Positions 7,151 to 15,786 of a stretch of DNA of 64,000 bases are shown here, in pieces. The stretch covers positions 310,001 to 374,000 of the forward strand of contig CAWGTM010000024.1 in assembly GCA_963825445.1 (NCBI GenBank). The letters are read 5' to 3'. The position numbers were made by a program, and so were the translations under genes. The notes below the pieces were generated by a model. The model made no database searches, was not told where the DNA came from, and saw nothing but the letters and a program-made list of their open reading frames with translations. Origin of the DNA: Actinophytocola sp963825445. Lineage in GTDB: Bacteria; Actinomycetota; Actinomycetes; Mycobacteriales; Pseudonocardiaceae. Positions within the stretch are counted from its first letter, which is position 1, and each line of letters begins with the position of its first letter.

Positions 7151-9170
7151 GGTGATCCTCCCGTTCGGCCGAGCAGAAGTTGGCGACCGACGTCCGCAGG
7201 CGCCGCCGCGGCCACATCGGATCCTCGCGGTGCAGCCAGGCGGGCACCACGTGGTAGGACGGCACGCGGTTGCGCCGCAGCAGTCTCTTGATCACCAGGT
7301 CGCCCGTGATCAACGTGAACAGCAGTCCCAGGGTCACCAGCACGGCCACGAACGGCTCCCAGAGCGCGTTCGCGGGCAGCAACGCCACGCAGACCGCCAG
7401 GACCACGGCCGTCACCACGGACGCGAACGCCACGAACCTCGGCCAGATCAGCAGACGGCCGAGCACACTGCGCGGCGGCAGCTGCACCCTCGTGATCAGC
7501 AGCGCGGGAACCAACAGCAACACCGTCACGATCGCGTCGGCCGTGGAGATCGTCCGGCCGGCGTCCTCGGGGGCCACCCCCACCGGGATGCGGGACGCGA
7601 GGTCGCCGACCAGCGGCAGCCCGTCGAGCACGTGGGGCGCCAGCAGCACCACGAAGCCCGCGATGAGCAGCAACACCGCCAGGACGAGCTTGGACACGGC
7701 CGAGGACACCGAGATCGGATCGTCCACGAGCGACATGTACAGGTCGGCGTCGACCGTCTGTGCCTCTCCACGATCACCCGGTTGACGCTGCCATCGGGCG
7801 TGTCCCACGTGTTCGCGGCTGTCGGTGTCGAAGTCGAGGCTCATGTCGAGTGCCGCGGACTCCAGCTCGTCGGCCCAGGCACGCAACGTCTTCTGGTCGA
7901 GCGCGCCGTGGGACAGGTGCCGCAGCAGGTCGGCCTCGTACAGGTCGGCGAACCGCGCCAGCTCGCTGACCACCGCCTGCCGCACGGGCAACACGTTCTC
8001 CGGGTCGGCCTTCGCGACCTCCGGCGTGCGGAACCGGGGCTTCCTGGTGGTGAAGATGGCGTAGCAGCTCTCGATGTAGTCCTGGTAGGCACGCAGATCG
8101 CGGCGCCGCCGCCGGCCGAGTTCGGCCAGCCGGGAGGCGATCCCGTGCAGCTCCAACTGGAGCAGCTTCTGGGAGGCTTCCCCGAGTTTCTCGTAGCGGT
8201 CGGCCACGGAACGCATGTCCTCGGCCAGCGACCGGACCTCGGCGCGGTCGCCGCCGGTCGCCAGGAAGAACCGGCGGATCTGGATGCCCTCCGGCATCTC
8301 GACCGTGACGTCGTAGGTGTCCACCGCGCGGGGGATCACCGTCCGGTAGGACACGGTGAACTCGCGGCGGAACCGCGTCCGCCGCCGGGTCGACGTCTCC
8401 AGCGCGCCCCGCACGTCGTACTGCACGGTCGACTCCAGCTGGTCGGCCGGGAACTCGACCACCAGGAGGTGCTCCCGGGCGACGATGTCCAGCATGCGGG
8501 GGAAGGAGCCGTTCTCGCGGAAGATGGCCCGCACCACGGCCTCGGCCTTGCCGCGGATGGCGCCCGCGTCGGTGGTCTCGCGCGCCAGCACCGGCAGCGA
8601 CGAGTCGCGGTGGTCACCCATCCCGTTCGCGACCACCGACGCGATGGTGGCCTCGATCAGCCAGCGGGAGCGGTGCAGCGTGTCCCGGACACTTGCCGCG
8701 AGTTCGGTGTCCTCGTCGGTGTCCTGCGGTGCCTCCAGGTAGACGTTGAACGCCCGCCGCAGGCCCAGCGACATGGCGTTCTCCACCTGCCGGGCGGACA
8801 TGGTGTGCAGCGCCCGCCCGTCGCCGTCGGTGACCCGGACGAGCCCGGCGGCCTCGCGGGGATGCCGGGCCAGGGGAACCCACAGCTGCCGCCGTTTCCC
8901 GCCGGAGACGGGATCCTTGGCGAGCACCGCGCGCCGGGCGGGCGACAGGGTGGACATGTCGATCTCGAGGCTGACCCGCCTGGTCAGGTGGGTCGCGTCG
9001 ATCAGGCTGAGCCGCTCGGACATCCGCGAGACGTGCTGCTGGTTGAGCGTGAGGTCGAAGAGGCTGAGCCCCAACAACTCGAGCCACCGGTCCCCGCCGA
9101 GCGGCGCCGCGGGGATGGGGGTGCGCCACAACTCGGCCACGAACCGGTCCAACGGCCCACCATCGGGCAT
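7143..9170 (-). CDS. Large protein with four C-terminal membrane helices, unknown function
   Basis: A 675-residue protein starting with ATG at 9170 behind a G-rich stretch that can serve as ribosome-binding site. Residues 1 to about 480 are hydrophilic, with beta-rich segments (RRVSLEIDMSTLSP, HLLVVEFPADQLESTVQYDV, TVSYRTVIPRAVDTYDVTVEMPEG) and a charged helical region with RRRRRDLRAYQ. Then follow four membrane helices near 507-527, 560-583, 590-612 and 618-640, and a short basic cytoplasmic tail. No catalytic motif is recognised. It is divergent from the small membrane protein at 9375 and overlaps the 493-residue partner gene by 8 bases. It could be a membrane-anchored sensor or envelope factor (inference only). 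Confidence 0.78.
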   Translation of the reverse strand: MPDGGPLDRFVAELWRTPIPAAPLGGDRWLELLGLSLFDLTLNQQHVSRMSERLSLIDATHLTRRVSLEIDMSTLSPARRAVLAKDPVSGGKRRQLWVPLARHPREAAGLVRVTDGDGRALHTMSARQVENAMSLGLRRAFNVYLEAPQDTDEDTELAASVRDTLHRSRWLIEATIASVVANGMGDHRDSSLPVLARETTDAGAIRGKAEAVVRAIFRENGSFPRMLDIVAREHLLVVEFPADQLESTVQYDVRGALETSTRRRTRFRREFTVSYRTVIPRAVDTYDVTVEMPEGIQIRRFFLATGGDRAEVRSLAEDMRSVADRYEKLGEASQKLLQLELHGIASRLAELGRRRRRDLRAYQDYIESCYAIFTTRKPRFRTPEVAKADPENVLPVRQAVVSELARFADLYEADLLRHLSHGALDQKTLRAWADELESAALDMSLDFDTDSREHVGHARWQRQPGDRGEAQTVDADLYMSLVDDPISVSSAVSKLVLAVLLLIAGFVVLLAPHVLDGLPLVGDLASRIPVGVAPEDAGRTISTADAIVTVLLLVPALLITRVQLPPRSVLGRLLIWPRFVAFASVVTAVVLAVCVALLPANALWEPFVAVLVTLGLLFTLITGDLVIKRLLRRNRVPSYHVVPAWLHREDPMWPRRRLRTSVANFCSAEREDHRV

Positions 9171-9374
9171 GAAGGCAACCCCCAACGGCTCTGTCGACGG
9201 CAGAAGTGTGTGCCTAACACAGAGTGTCGGTCCGGGACGCCAAGTGTTAACGGAATCCGTTGTCCCGCCCCTATGTCCGCCCGATCGGCCGCGACCGAAG
9301 CTCCCTCTTCCGGGGGAGGCGTCTACCGCGCGGAGGGGATCGGCCGCGGGCGTGCGGGCCCTAACGTCAGCGAC

Positions 9375-9824
9375 ATGAACTCCCGTTGGCCGGCCTACGC
9401 GGTGGCGGCGCTCTTCCTGGGCTACGCCGTGGGTAAGGCCGTCTACGCCGTGCAGGGCCGCCTGGGCTTTCCCGGTGGCCCGCCGGTGTCGCCGGCCGAG
9501 ACCGAGGCCTACTTCCTGAACCCGACGGCCGCGCAGTGGCTGGCGTCCGCCACCGGCGTGGTGGGTGCGGGCCTGGCCGTCGCCACGGTCACGGCCGTGG
9601 GGCGCCGGGTGCCGAGACCACTGATGCGGCTGGCGCTCGCCGCGCTGGTGCTGGCCGCGGTGGGCGGCGGCGGGGTCATGGTCGCGGACGGCTTCCTCGG
9701 ACTGGGTGTGGGCTGGCGGTGGTACCACGGCCTCCTGGGCATCGTGATCATCGGCCTGGTCCTGGCCATGACCCGAATTTGGGCGAAATGCACTGTTTCG
9801 ACACCCGGAGTCGCGGGTAGATAG
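9375..9824 (+). CDS. Small four-span membrane protein, 149 residues
   Basis: Starts with ATG at 9375. The product is mostly hydrophobic, with membrane segments near residues 5-23, 51-73, 81-107 and 116-134, and a short extracytoplasmic loop with PPVSPAETEAYF. The family is not recognised, although small proteins of this layout (sometimes labelled DUF3995-like) are common in actinobacteria. It sits 5 bases upstream of ppk2 on the same strand, so the two are probably co-transcribed. The 204-base divergent region upstream carries no clear ribosome-binding site, so a leaderless or near-leaderless message is possible. Confidence 0.68.
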   Translation: MNSRWPAYAVAALFLGYAVGKAVYAVQGRLGFPGGPPVSPAETEAYFLNPTAAQWLASATGVVGAGLAVATVTAVGRRVPRPLMRLALAALVLAAVGGGGVMVADGFLGLGVGWRWYHGLLGIVIIGLVLAMTRIWAKCTVSTPGVAGR

Positions 9825-9829
9825 CGGCC

Positions 9830-10804
9830 GTGACAGTCGACTCACCAGCGGCGGAAGACGTCTTCCCCGAACTGGCCGCCGGAGTGACCGCCGAGTTCCG
9901 TGACGACGAGGAGCCGGTGCTGCGCAATCCGGACGGTTCCGAGGTGGACACCTGGCGCGAGAACCACCCGTTCACCGAGCTGATGGGCCGGCCGGAGTAC
10001 GACCGGGTCAAGCGGCTGCTCCAGATCGAGCTGGTGAAGCTGCAGTACTGGGTGGCCGAGACCGGGCAGCGCGTGGTGATCCTGTTCGAGGGGCGGGACG
10101 CGGCCGGCAAGGGCGGCACCATCAAGCGGTTCACCGAGCACCTCGACCCGCGCGGCGCGCGCACCGTCGCGCTGGGCAAGCCGAGCGACCGGGAACAGGG
10201 CCAGTGGTACTTCCAGCGCTACGTCGAGCAGCTGCCGACCGCCGGGGAGATCGTGCTGTTCGACCGGTCCTGGTACAACCGGGCGGGCGTGGAGCGGGTG
10301 ATGGGCTACTGCACGGACGACCAGTACGAGCGGTTCATGCACCAGGTCCCGACGTTCGAGGAGATGCTGGTGGGCGACGGGGTGCTGCTCATCAAGCTGT
10401 GGTTCTCGGTGTCGCGGAACGAGCAGCGGACAAGGTTCATCATTCGGCAGGTCGACCCGCTCCGGCAGTGGAAGCTCAGCCCGAACGACGTCCGATCCCT
10501 GAACCGCTGGGACGCCTACACGGAGGCGAAGGTGGCGATGTTCCGGGCGACCGACACCGAGACCGCGCCGTGGACGGTCGTGAAGAGCAACGACAAGAAG
10601 CTGGGGCGGATCGAGGCCATGCGGAGCGTGCTGGCCCGCATCGACTACGCGGACAAGGACCCGGACGTGGTCGGGAACCCGGATCCGCGCGTGGTGGGGC
10701 CGGCCGCCACCCTGCTGGAGGAGGGCGAGGACGAGACGGCACTGAGCCCCACGCCCATCGCCCCCGACCCCCGCCACGCTCCCGGCCCCGGGCTGCACCC
10801 GTGA
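9830..10804 (+). CDS. ppk2: Polyphosphate kinase 2
   Basis: Transfers phosphate between polyphosphate and nucleotides, regenerating ATP or GTP from the diphosphate. The P-loop fold is complete: Walker A FEGRDAAGKGGTIKR (residues 86-100), the lid region FTEHLDPRGARTVALGKPS, and the Walker B-type LFDRSWYNRAGVE (143-155), all diagnostic of PPK2. At 324 residues it is a single-domain (class I-like) enzyme with a low-complexity proline-rich tail after residue 295. The GTG start at 9830 follows the preceding membrane-protein stop by 5 bases. A ppk1 gene at 58909-61101 in the same window gives both polyphosphate synthesis and use. Confidence 0.95.
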   Translation: MTVDSPAAEDVFPELAAGVTAEFRDDEEPVLRNPDGSEVDTWRENHPFTELMGRPEYDRVKRLLQIELVKLQYWVAETGQRVVILFEGRDAAGKGGTIKRFTEHLDPRGARTVALGKPSDREQGQWYFQRYVEQLPTAGEIVLFDRSWYNRAGVERVMGYCTDDQYERFMHQVPTFEEMLVGDGVLLIKLWFSVSRNEQRTRFIIRQVDPLRQWKLSPNDVRSLNRWDAYTEAKVAMFRATDTETAPWTVVKSNDKKLGRIEAMRSVLARIDYADKDPDVVGNPDPRVVGPAATLLEEGEDETALSPTPIAPDPRHAPGPGLHP

Positions 10805-10850
10805 CCAGGGCCGCTACGGCGATCCGGCGTTCATCGCCTACCGTCGAGGT

Positions 10851-11012
10851 ATGAACGTCAAGAAGGTCGTGCTGCTCGCCGCGGCCGCCGTGCTGATCTA
10901 CACCCTGATCGCGCACCCGAATCAGCTGGGCGACGGAGTGCAGACCATCTTCGGCTGGATCGGCGACGGCATCGACTCGATCTTCACGTTCTTCCGCAGC
11001 GCCGTGGAATGA
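10851..11012 (+). CDS. Small membrane protein, 53 residues
   Basis: A short gene with an ATG at 10851 preceded by a purine-rich stretch (CGAGGT). The product begins MNVKKVVLLAAAAVLIYTLI, a single N-terminal helix that could be a signal anchor, followed by HPNQLGDGVQTIFGWIGDGIDSIFTFFRSAVE, an amphipathic C-terminal part. Similar 50-residue proteins with a helix plus amphipathic tail are common in actinobacteria, but I cannot name a family. It lies 46 bases downstream of ppk2 and ends next to the convergent MFS gene, whose stop begins at the following base. Confidence 0.6.
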   Translation: MNVKKVVLLAAAAVLIYTLIAHPNQLGDGVQTIFGWIGDGIDSIFTFFRSAVE

Positions 11013-12359
11013 CTAGGCGCGTGGTCGTAGGCCGCGCCAGATGAACGCGATGCTCACGAACGTCACGAGCACGCTCACGGTCAACGCCAGGTGGATGCCG
11101 GACAGCTCCGAGGCCTGCGTGGCGGCGACGGCACTCATGATCGGGATGCCGATGGTGATGGCGACGTTCTGGGTCATGGTCGTGAGGCCGGTGGCCAGGC
11201 CCTGCTCCTCGTTCGGCAGGCCGGACGTGCCGGTGACCGTGTAGGCCACGATGGCCGTCACGTGGCCGAAGAAGCCGATGAGCAACGCGGGGATGAGAAC
11301 GACCAGCCCCATGGTGCCGGCGCCGATGAAGATCAACGGCACCGTGGCGACGGCCTGCACCGTCAGGCCGCCCACCAGCACCGTCCGGTAGCCGTGGCGA
11401 CCGATGAGACGACCGGCGACCGGACCGGCGAACACGGCCGCCAGACCGGGGACGCCGAAGACCAGGCCGGTGACCAGCGGGGTGAACTCCAGGATGTTCT
11501 GGAGGTAGAGCGTCATCATGAAGATCATCGCGGTCTCCGTGCCGAACACCACGAGACCCGCGAAGTTGCCCCACTTCACGGTGGGCCGCCGGAGGATGCG
11601 GACCGGGGCGAGCGGTGCGGCGGCCCGCGACTCGATCACCCAGAACGCGGCCAGCAGCACCACGCCGAGGGCGCCCGCGAGGATGCTCCGCTCGACGATC
11701 GCGTAGACGGCCGCCAGCAGACCGCCGGTCACGGTGACCGCGCCCGGCACGTCCAATCGGACCCGCTCGGGCACCCTGCTCTCGGCGATGAGGAACGGCG
11801 TGAGCGCGAGAATGAGCACGGCCACCGGCACGTTGATGAAGAACGCCGAGCGCCAGCTCAGCAGGCCCACCAGCGTGCCGCCCACGAGCGCGCCGATGGT
11901 GAATCCGCCGGACAGCAGCGCGCCGTTGAGCCCGAGGACGCGGTCGCGGGTGGCGCCCTCGGTGAACGTGGTGGTGAGCAGCGACAGCGACGCCGGGATG
12001 GACATGGCGGTGGCCAGTCCCTGCAGCGCGCGGGCGGTCAGCAGCATCTCGGGGTTGGTGGCGAAACCGCCGAGCAGCGAGGCGGCGGCCAGCAGCACCA
12101 TCCCCGCGAGGAACAGCCGGCGACGGCCGAACAGGTCGGCGAACCGTCCGAAGAGGAGCGTGCAGCCGGCGGCGGGCAGGGCGTAGGCGGAGGCGATCCA
12201 GGGCAGTGCCGTGCGCGCCATCCCCACGCCCTCGCCGACCTCCGGCAGCGCGACGTTCAGGATGGAGAAGTCGACGGACAGCATGAACCCGGCGCCGAGC
12301 AGGATCAGCAGGACCAGCCGCTGCCGGCTGGTGAAACGGGGCGGTGCGAGCGTGGTCAT
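11013..12359 (-). CDS. MFS exporter, DHA2/EmrB-QacA type
   Basis: A 448-residue drug-exporter-like protein with 14-helix DHA2 features: FMLSVDFSILNVALPEVGEGVG in the first helix region, the motif A loop GRFADLFGRRRLFLAG, and the motif C segment SGGFTIGALVGGTLV. Proton-driven export of small hydrophobic compounds is expected. Its ATG at 12359 overlaps the stop of the upstream SDR gene by ATGA, so the two form a coupled pair transcribed away from the ECF sigma gene. A second, related DHA2 exporter is on the other side of the same divergent promoter. The substrate is unknown. Confidence 0.9.
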   Translation of the reverse strand: MTTLAPPRFTSRQRLVLLILLGAGFMLSVDFSILNVALPEVGEGVGMARTALPWIASAYALPAAGCTLLFGRFADLFGRRRLFLAGMVLLAAASLLGGFATNPEMLLTARALQGLATAMSIPASLSLLTTTFTEGATRDRVLGLNGALLSGGFTIGALVGGTLVGLLSWRSAFFINVPVAVLILALTPFLIAESRVPERVRLDVPGAVTVTGGLLAAVYAIVERSILAGALGVVLLAAFWVIESRAAAPLAPVRILRRPTVKWGNFAGLVVFGTETAMIFMMTLYLQNILEFTPLVTGLVFGVPGLAAVFAGPVAGRLIGRHGYRTVLVGGLTVQAVATVPLIFIGAGTMGLVVLIPALLIGFFGHVTAIVAYTVTGTSGLPNEEQGLATGLTTMTQNVAITIGIPIMSAVAATQASELSGIHLALTVSVLVTFVSIAFIWRGLRPRA

Positions 12360-13147
12360 GACGTCTTCACGACCCCGCCGTCGATCAGGTAGTCGGTCCC
12401 CGTGATGTTGTTGGGTGACGCGGCGAACGCGATCAGCCGCGCGACCTCCTCGGGCGTCGTCATGCGCCCGGTGGTCATGCCGATCCCGTCGAGCAGCTGC
12501 TGGGCGAACGCGGGGTGGGGCACACCCTGGGCCGAGGCGAGCCGGCCGACGAACCCGTCCGCGTCGGTCCACACACCCGTGCTGACCGGGCCGGGGGAGA
12601 CGCTGACCGTGCGGACGCCCTGGTCGCCGAACTGCTCGGCCAGGATCTTGGTCAGCGTGTTGAGCGCCGCCTTGGACACGTTGTAGTCGAACGGCCCGGT
12701 GCCCGGCTGCCGCGCGCCGATCGAGGAGACGTTGACGATCACGCCCCGGCGTTCGATCAGGCTGGGCAACGCCGCCCGGCTGGCGCGCAGCGCGCTGTAG
12801 AAGTGCAGGTTGAAGGTGTGCTCCCAGGCGCTCTCCGGCAGGGTGAGCACGGTGTTCAGCACACCCTTCGCGAAGGTGTCGTGGTCGCCGACGCCCACGT
12901 TGTTGACCAGCAGGTCGATGCCACCCAGCTCGGCGAGCGCCTCGTCGACCAGCCGCTGTGGACCGTCCGGTGTGGACAGGTCGACCGCCACGGGGAACGC
13001 CCCGGTTTCCTTGAGGTCGACGGTGATCGAGCGCGAGCCGGTGACCACCCGCATGCCCTCGTCGAGCAGGGTGCGCACGACCGCCAGGCCGATCCCCTTG
13101 CTGCCGCCGGTGACGACGGCCGTCTTGCCTGTGAGTTGCAGATCCAC
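12356..13147 (-). CDS. SDR-family oxidoreductase
   Basis: A classical short-chain dehydrogenase of 263 residues. It has the cofactor motif TGGSKGIG (residues 12-19), the NNVG motif, the active-site Ser of the VNVSSIG segment and the YxxxK motif YNVSK, then SPGPVSTGVW. It probably uses NADP(H). The GTG start at 13147 is preceded by a good ribosome-binding site (GGAAGGAACC). The gene overlaps the MFS exporter by 4 bases. Together with the divergent ECF sigma, second exporter and PEP-mutase-like enzyme it resembles a detoxification island. The substrate is unknown. Confidence 0.92.
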   Translation of the reverse strand: MDLQLTGKTAVVTGGSKGIGLAVVRTLLDEGMRVVTGSRSITVDLKETGAFPVAVDLSTPDGPQRLVDEALAELGGIDLLVNNVGVGDHDTFAKGVLNTVLTLPESAWEHTFNLHFYSALRASRAALPSLIERRGVIVNVSSIGARQPGTGPFDYNVSKAALNTLTKILAEQFGDQGVRTVSVSPGPVSTGVWTDADGFVGRLASAQGVPHPAFAQQLLDGIGMTTGRMTTPEEVARLIAFAASPNNITGTDYLIDGGVVKTS

Positions 13148-13174
13148 GGAGGTTCCTTCCCGGTACTTGTGTGA

Positions 13175-13225
13175 TGCAACCGCAGAGTTGCACAACATTC
13201 GATCGAGTGCAACCCATCGGTTGCG
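13175..13225. promoter_or_regulatory. Pair of TetR-like operators in the divergent SDR/ECF promoter
   Basis: Two inverted repeats of the same design: TGCAAC-N6-GTTGCA at 13175-13192 (perfect) and TGCAAC-N6-GTTGCG at 13208-13225 (one mismatch). The repeats are 33 bp apart start to start, about three helical turns, so dimers would bind on the same face. The TGCAAC/GTTGCA half-sites are typical of TetR-family repressors (family knowledge). They lie close to the SDR start, so the SDR-MFS transcript is the most likely target. No TetR gene lies nearby in the window. Confidence 0.65.
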
Positions 13226-13360
13226 CATGAGGTGTGGGTCGGATAGCCTCGCGGCGGTCGTGAGCTGCTGGTTCCCACCTGATGGCGGATCGGCGACCAC
13301 TTTTCGGTGCCGGCGGTGTCCATCCAGTTGAGAGAGACCGCAGCACAATGAGGAGTCACT

Positions 13361-14383
13361 ATGCGACAGAGCGCCGAGCAGATGTTGCGGCTGGCGCGCG
13401 GCGGCGACGGTGAGGCCTTCCGCGCGCTCGTGGAGCCGTACCGCCACGAGCTTCAGGTCCACTGCTACCGCGTTCTCGGCTCCGTGCAGGACGCCGAGGA
13501 CCTGCTCCAGGAGACGCTGCTGGCCGCGTGGCGGGGGATCGGCGCGTTCGAGGAGCGCTCGTCGGTGCGGACGTGGCTCTACCGGATCGCCACCAACCGC
13601 TGTCTGAACGCGTTGCGCGCCGGCGCCCGGCGGCCGCCCGGGTACGCGGGCTACCTACCGGAGGTTCCGTTGCCCGAGACGCCGCACCGCCTGCCGGAGC
13701 CGAGTTGGCTGGAGCCCTACCCCGACGTGCTGCTCGACGTCGTCGACCACGTGCCGGGACCGGAGGCGCGCTACGAGGTCCGGGAGTCGGTGTCGCTGGC
13801 GTTCCTGGCGGCGTTGCAGCAACTGCCGCCGCGGCAACGGGTCGTGCTGGTGTTGCGCGATGTGCTGGGGTTCCGGGCGGCCGAGGTGGCGAACATGCTC
13901 GACACCACGGAGAACGCCGTGACCAGCGCGCTGAAACGCGCACGGTCCACCTTGGAGCGAGAACCCGACCGGGCGCGCGCCCCGCTGCCGGACTCGCCGC
14001 AGGAACGCCGCATCATCGCGGACTTCGTGCGTGCGTTCGAGGCGGCCGACGTGGACGCGGTCGTGACCCTGCTGACCGACGACGCGTGGCTGACCATGCC
14101 GCCGATCCCGCTGGAGTACCACGGTCTCGACGACGTCCGGCACTTCCTGGCGACCGTCGCCTTCCGCGCCGGCCACCGCCACGTGCTGATCCCGACGAGG
14201 GCGAACGGCCAACCGGCGTTCGGCTGCTACCGGTACGACCCGCGGACCCCGATCCTGCACGCACACGGCGTGCTCGTGCTGACACTGGCCGGCGACCGGA
14301 TCGCCGTGGTGTCGCGATTCCTGGACAACTCACTGCTGGCGAAGTTCGGCCTGCCCCGGTCACTCCGTGGGGGTGAGCGGTGA
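13361..14383 (+). CDS. ECF sigma factor with SnoaL-like C-terminal domain
   Basis: A 340-residue ECF sigma factor. Region 2 spans about residues 5-75 (HCYRVLGSVQDAEDLLQETLLAAWRGI), region 4 about 135-190 (LPPRQRVVLVLRDVLGFRAAEVANMLDTTENAVTSALKRAR), and a SnoaL-like alpha+beta domain fills about 200-325. This architecture is known in actinobacterial ECFs that have no classical anti-sigma factor; the extra domain modulates activity (family knowledge). ATG at 13361 has GAGGAG 8 bases upstream. It overlaps the downstream MFS gene by GTGA. Operons of this ECF with exporters and oxidoreductases suggest a chemical-stress response (inference). Confidence 0.92.
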   Translation: MRQSAEQMLRLARGGDGEAFRALVEPYRHELQVHCYRVLGSVQDAEDLLQETLLAAWRGIGAFEERSSVRTWLYRIATNRCLNALRAGARRPPGYAGYLPEVPLPETPHRLPEPSWLEPYPDVLLDVVDHVPGPEARYEVRESVSLAFLAALQQLPPRQRVVLVLRDVLGFRAAEVANMLDTTENAVTSALKRARSTLEREPDRARAPLPDSPQERRIIADFVRAFEAADVDAVVTLLTDDAWLTMPPIPLEYHGLDDVRHFLATVAFRAGHRHVLIPTRANGQPAFGCYRYDPRTPILHAHGVLVLTLAGDRIAVVSRFLDNSLLAKFGLPRSLRGGER

Positions 14384-15786
14384 ACACCAAGCAGGCATGG
14401 GTGTTGGGCCTGGCGTCGCTGGCGTCGTTCATGATGGCCCTGGACAGCATGGTCGTGACCACGGCGCTGACCACGATCAAACAGGACCTGACCGCCTCGG
14501 TCGAGGATCTCGAGTGGACGGTCAACGCCTACAACCTGACCTTCGCCGTCCTGCTGCTGACCGGAGCCGCGCTGGGTGACCGGTTCGGCCGCCGGCGGAT
14601 GTTCATCAGTGGACTGGCGGTGTTCACGGTCGCGTCGGTGGCCTGCGCGCTGTCGGAGAACATCGGCAGCCTGATCGTGTCCCGTGCGCTGCAGGGGGTC
14701 GGCGCGGCGATGGTGCTCCCGCTGTCGCTCACGCTGATCAGCGCGATCTTCACGCCGGCACAACGCGGTCGGGCGATGGGGTTGTACCTGGGCCTCACGG
14801 GTCTCGCGACGTTCAGCGGTCCGTTCATCGGCGGTGCCATCGCCGAGGGCCTGGCCTGGCAGTGGATCTTCTGGCTGAACCTGCCGATCGGGCTGGTCAC
14901 GATCCTGCTCACCGCGCGGCGCGTGGACGAGAGCGTCGGCCCGAACAACCGGTTCGACCTGGTGGGCGTGGTGCTGGTGACCCTGGGCGCGTTCGGTGTC
15001 GTATGGGCGCTGGTCCGCGGCAATGTCGCCGGTTGGGGCAGCGGGGAGGTGCTGGGTGCGCTGATACTGGGCGTGGCCCTGGTGGTCGCCTTCGTCCAAT
15101 GGGAACGGCACGCGGCGGCGCCCATGCTGCCCATGCGGTTCTTCCGGCTGAGGACCTTCGCGACGGCCAACCCCGCGAACTTCCTGGTGTTCGCGTCGCT
15201 GTACGGCACGATGTTCTTCCTGGCCCAGTACTTCCAGACGGTCCGCGGCGAGGGACCCCTGATGGCCGGCCTGATGCTGATGCCGTGGACGGGAACGCTG
15301 ATGGTGTGCGCGCCGATCGCCGGCAGACTGGTCGACAGATTCGGCGAACGCACCTTCGTGGCCGGCGGCCTGCTGCTCCAGGCACTGGGCATGGGCTGGA
15401 TCGCACTGACCGTGGACGGCACCACGTCCTATGTGGAACTGCTGCCGGCGCTGGTCATCGGCTCGGTGGGCTGCACCATGGCCATGCCGGCGGCACAGAA
15501 GGCGGTGGTGGGGGCGGTGCGACCCCAGGAGATCGGCCAGGCGTCCGGCGCGTTCATGATGATGCGGATCTTCGGCGGAGTGTTCGGCGTGGCGGTGACG
15601 GTGGCGGTCTTCGCGGGTGTCGGCGGTTACGCGTCGGCCGAGGAGTTCTCCGACGGTTTCGCGGCGGGCATGGGGGCGGTCACGGTGTTCGCGCTCGTCG
15701 GCGCGATCATCGCACTGGGCATGCCCGGCAGGGGTTCGACGGTCGTCGCCCCGGAACCAGTCACAGCAACCTCTGGAGGACAGTGA
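14380..15786 (+). CDS. MFS exporter, DHA2/EmrB-QacA type
   Basis: A 468-residue exporter with 14 predicted helices. Signature segments are MMALDSMVVTTALTTIKQDL in helix 1, the motif A loop GDRFGRRRMFISG, and GLATFSGPFIGGAI (motif C). It is more similar to EmrB/QacA drug exporters than to sugar transporters. The GTG at 14380 overlaps the sigma-factor stop by 4 bases, and its own stop shares one base with the ATG of the next gene (TGATG). It is thus the second gene of a sigma-exporter-enzyme operon. The substrate is unknown. Confidence 0.9.
   Translation: MNTKQAWVLGLASLASFMMALDSMVVTTALTTIKQDLTASVEDLEWTVNAYNLTFAVLLLTGAALGDRFGRRRMFISGLAVFTVASVACALSENIGSLIVSRALQGVGAAMVLPLSLTLISAIFTPAQRGRAMGLYLGLTGLATFSGPFIGGAIAEGLAWQWIFWLNLPIGLVTILLTARRVDESVGPNNRFDLVGVVLVTLGAFGVVWALVRGNVAGWGSGEVLGALILGVALVVAFVQWERHAAAPMLPMRFFRLRTFATANPANFLVFASLYGTMFFLAQYFQTVRGEGPLMAGLMLMPWTGTLMVCAPIAGRLVDRFGERTFVAGGLLLQALGMGWIALTVDGTTSYVELLPALVIGSVGCTMAMPAAQKAVVGAVRPQEIGQASGAFMMMRIFGGVFGVAVTVAVFAGVGGYASAEEFSDGFAAGMGAVTVFALVGAIIALGMPGRGSTVVAPEPVTATSGGQ

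Noticed and set aside
9215..9249. Inverted repeat TAACAC/GTGTTA between the genes at 9170 and 9375
   Set aside because: Only 6 bp per arm with a 23-base gap; chance occurrence is likely.
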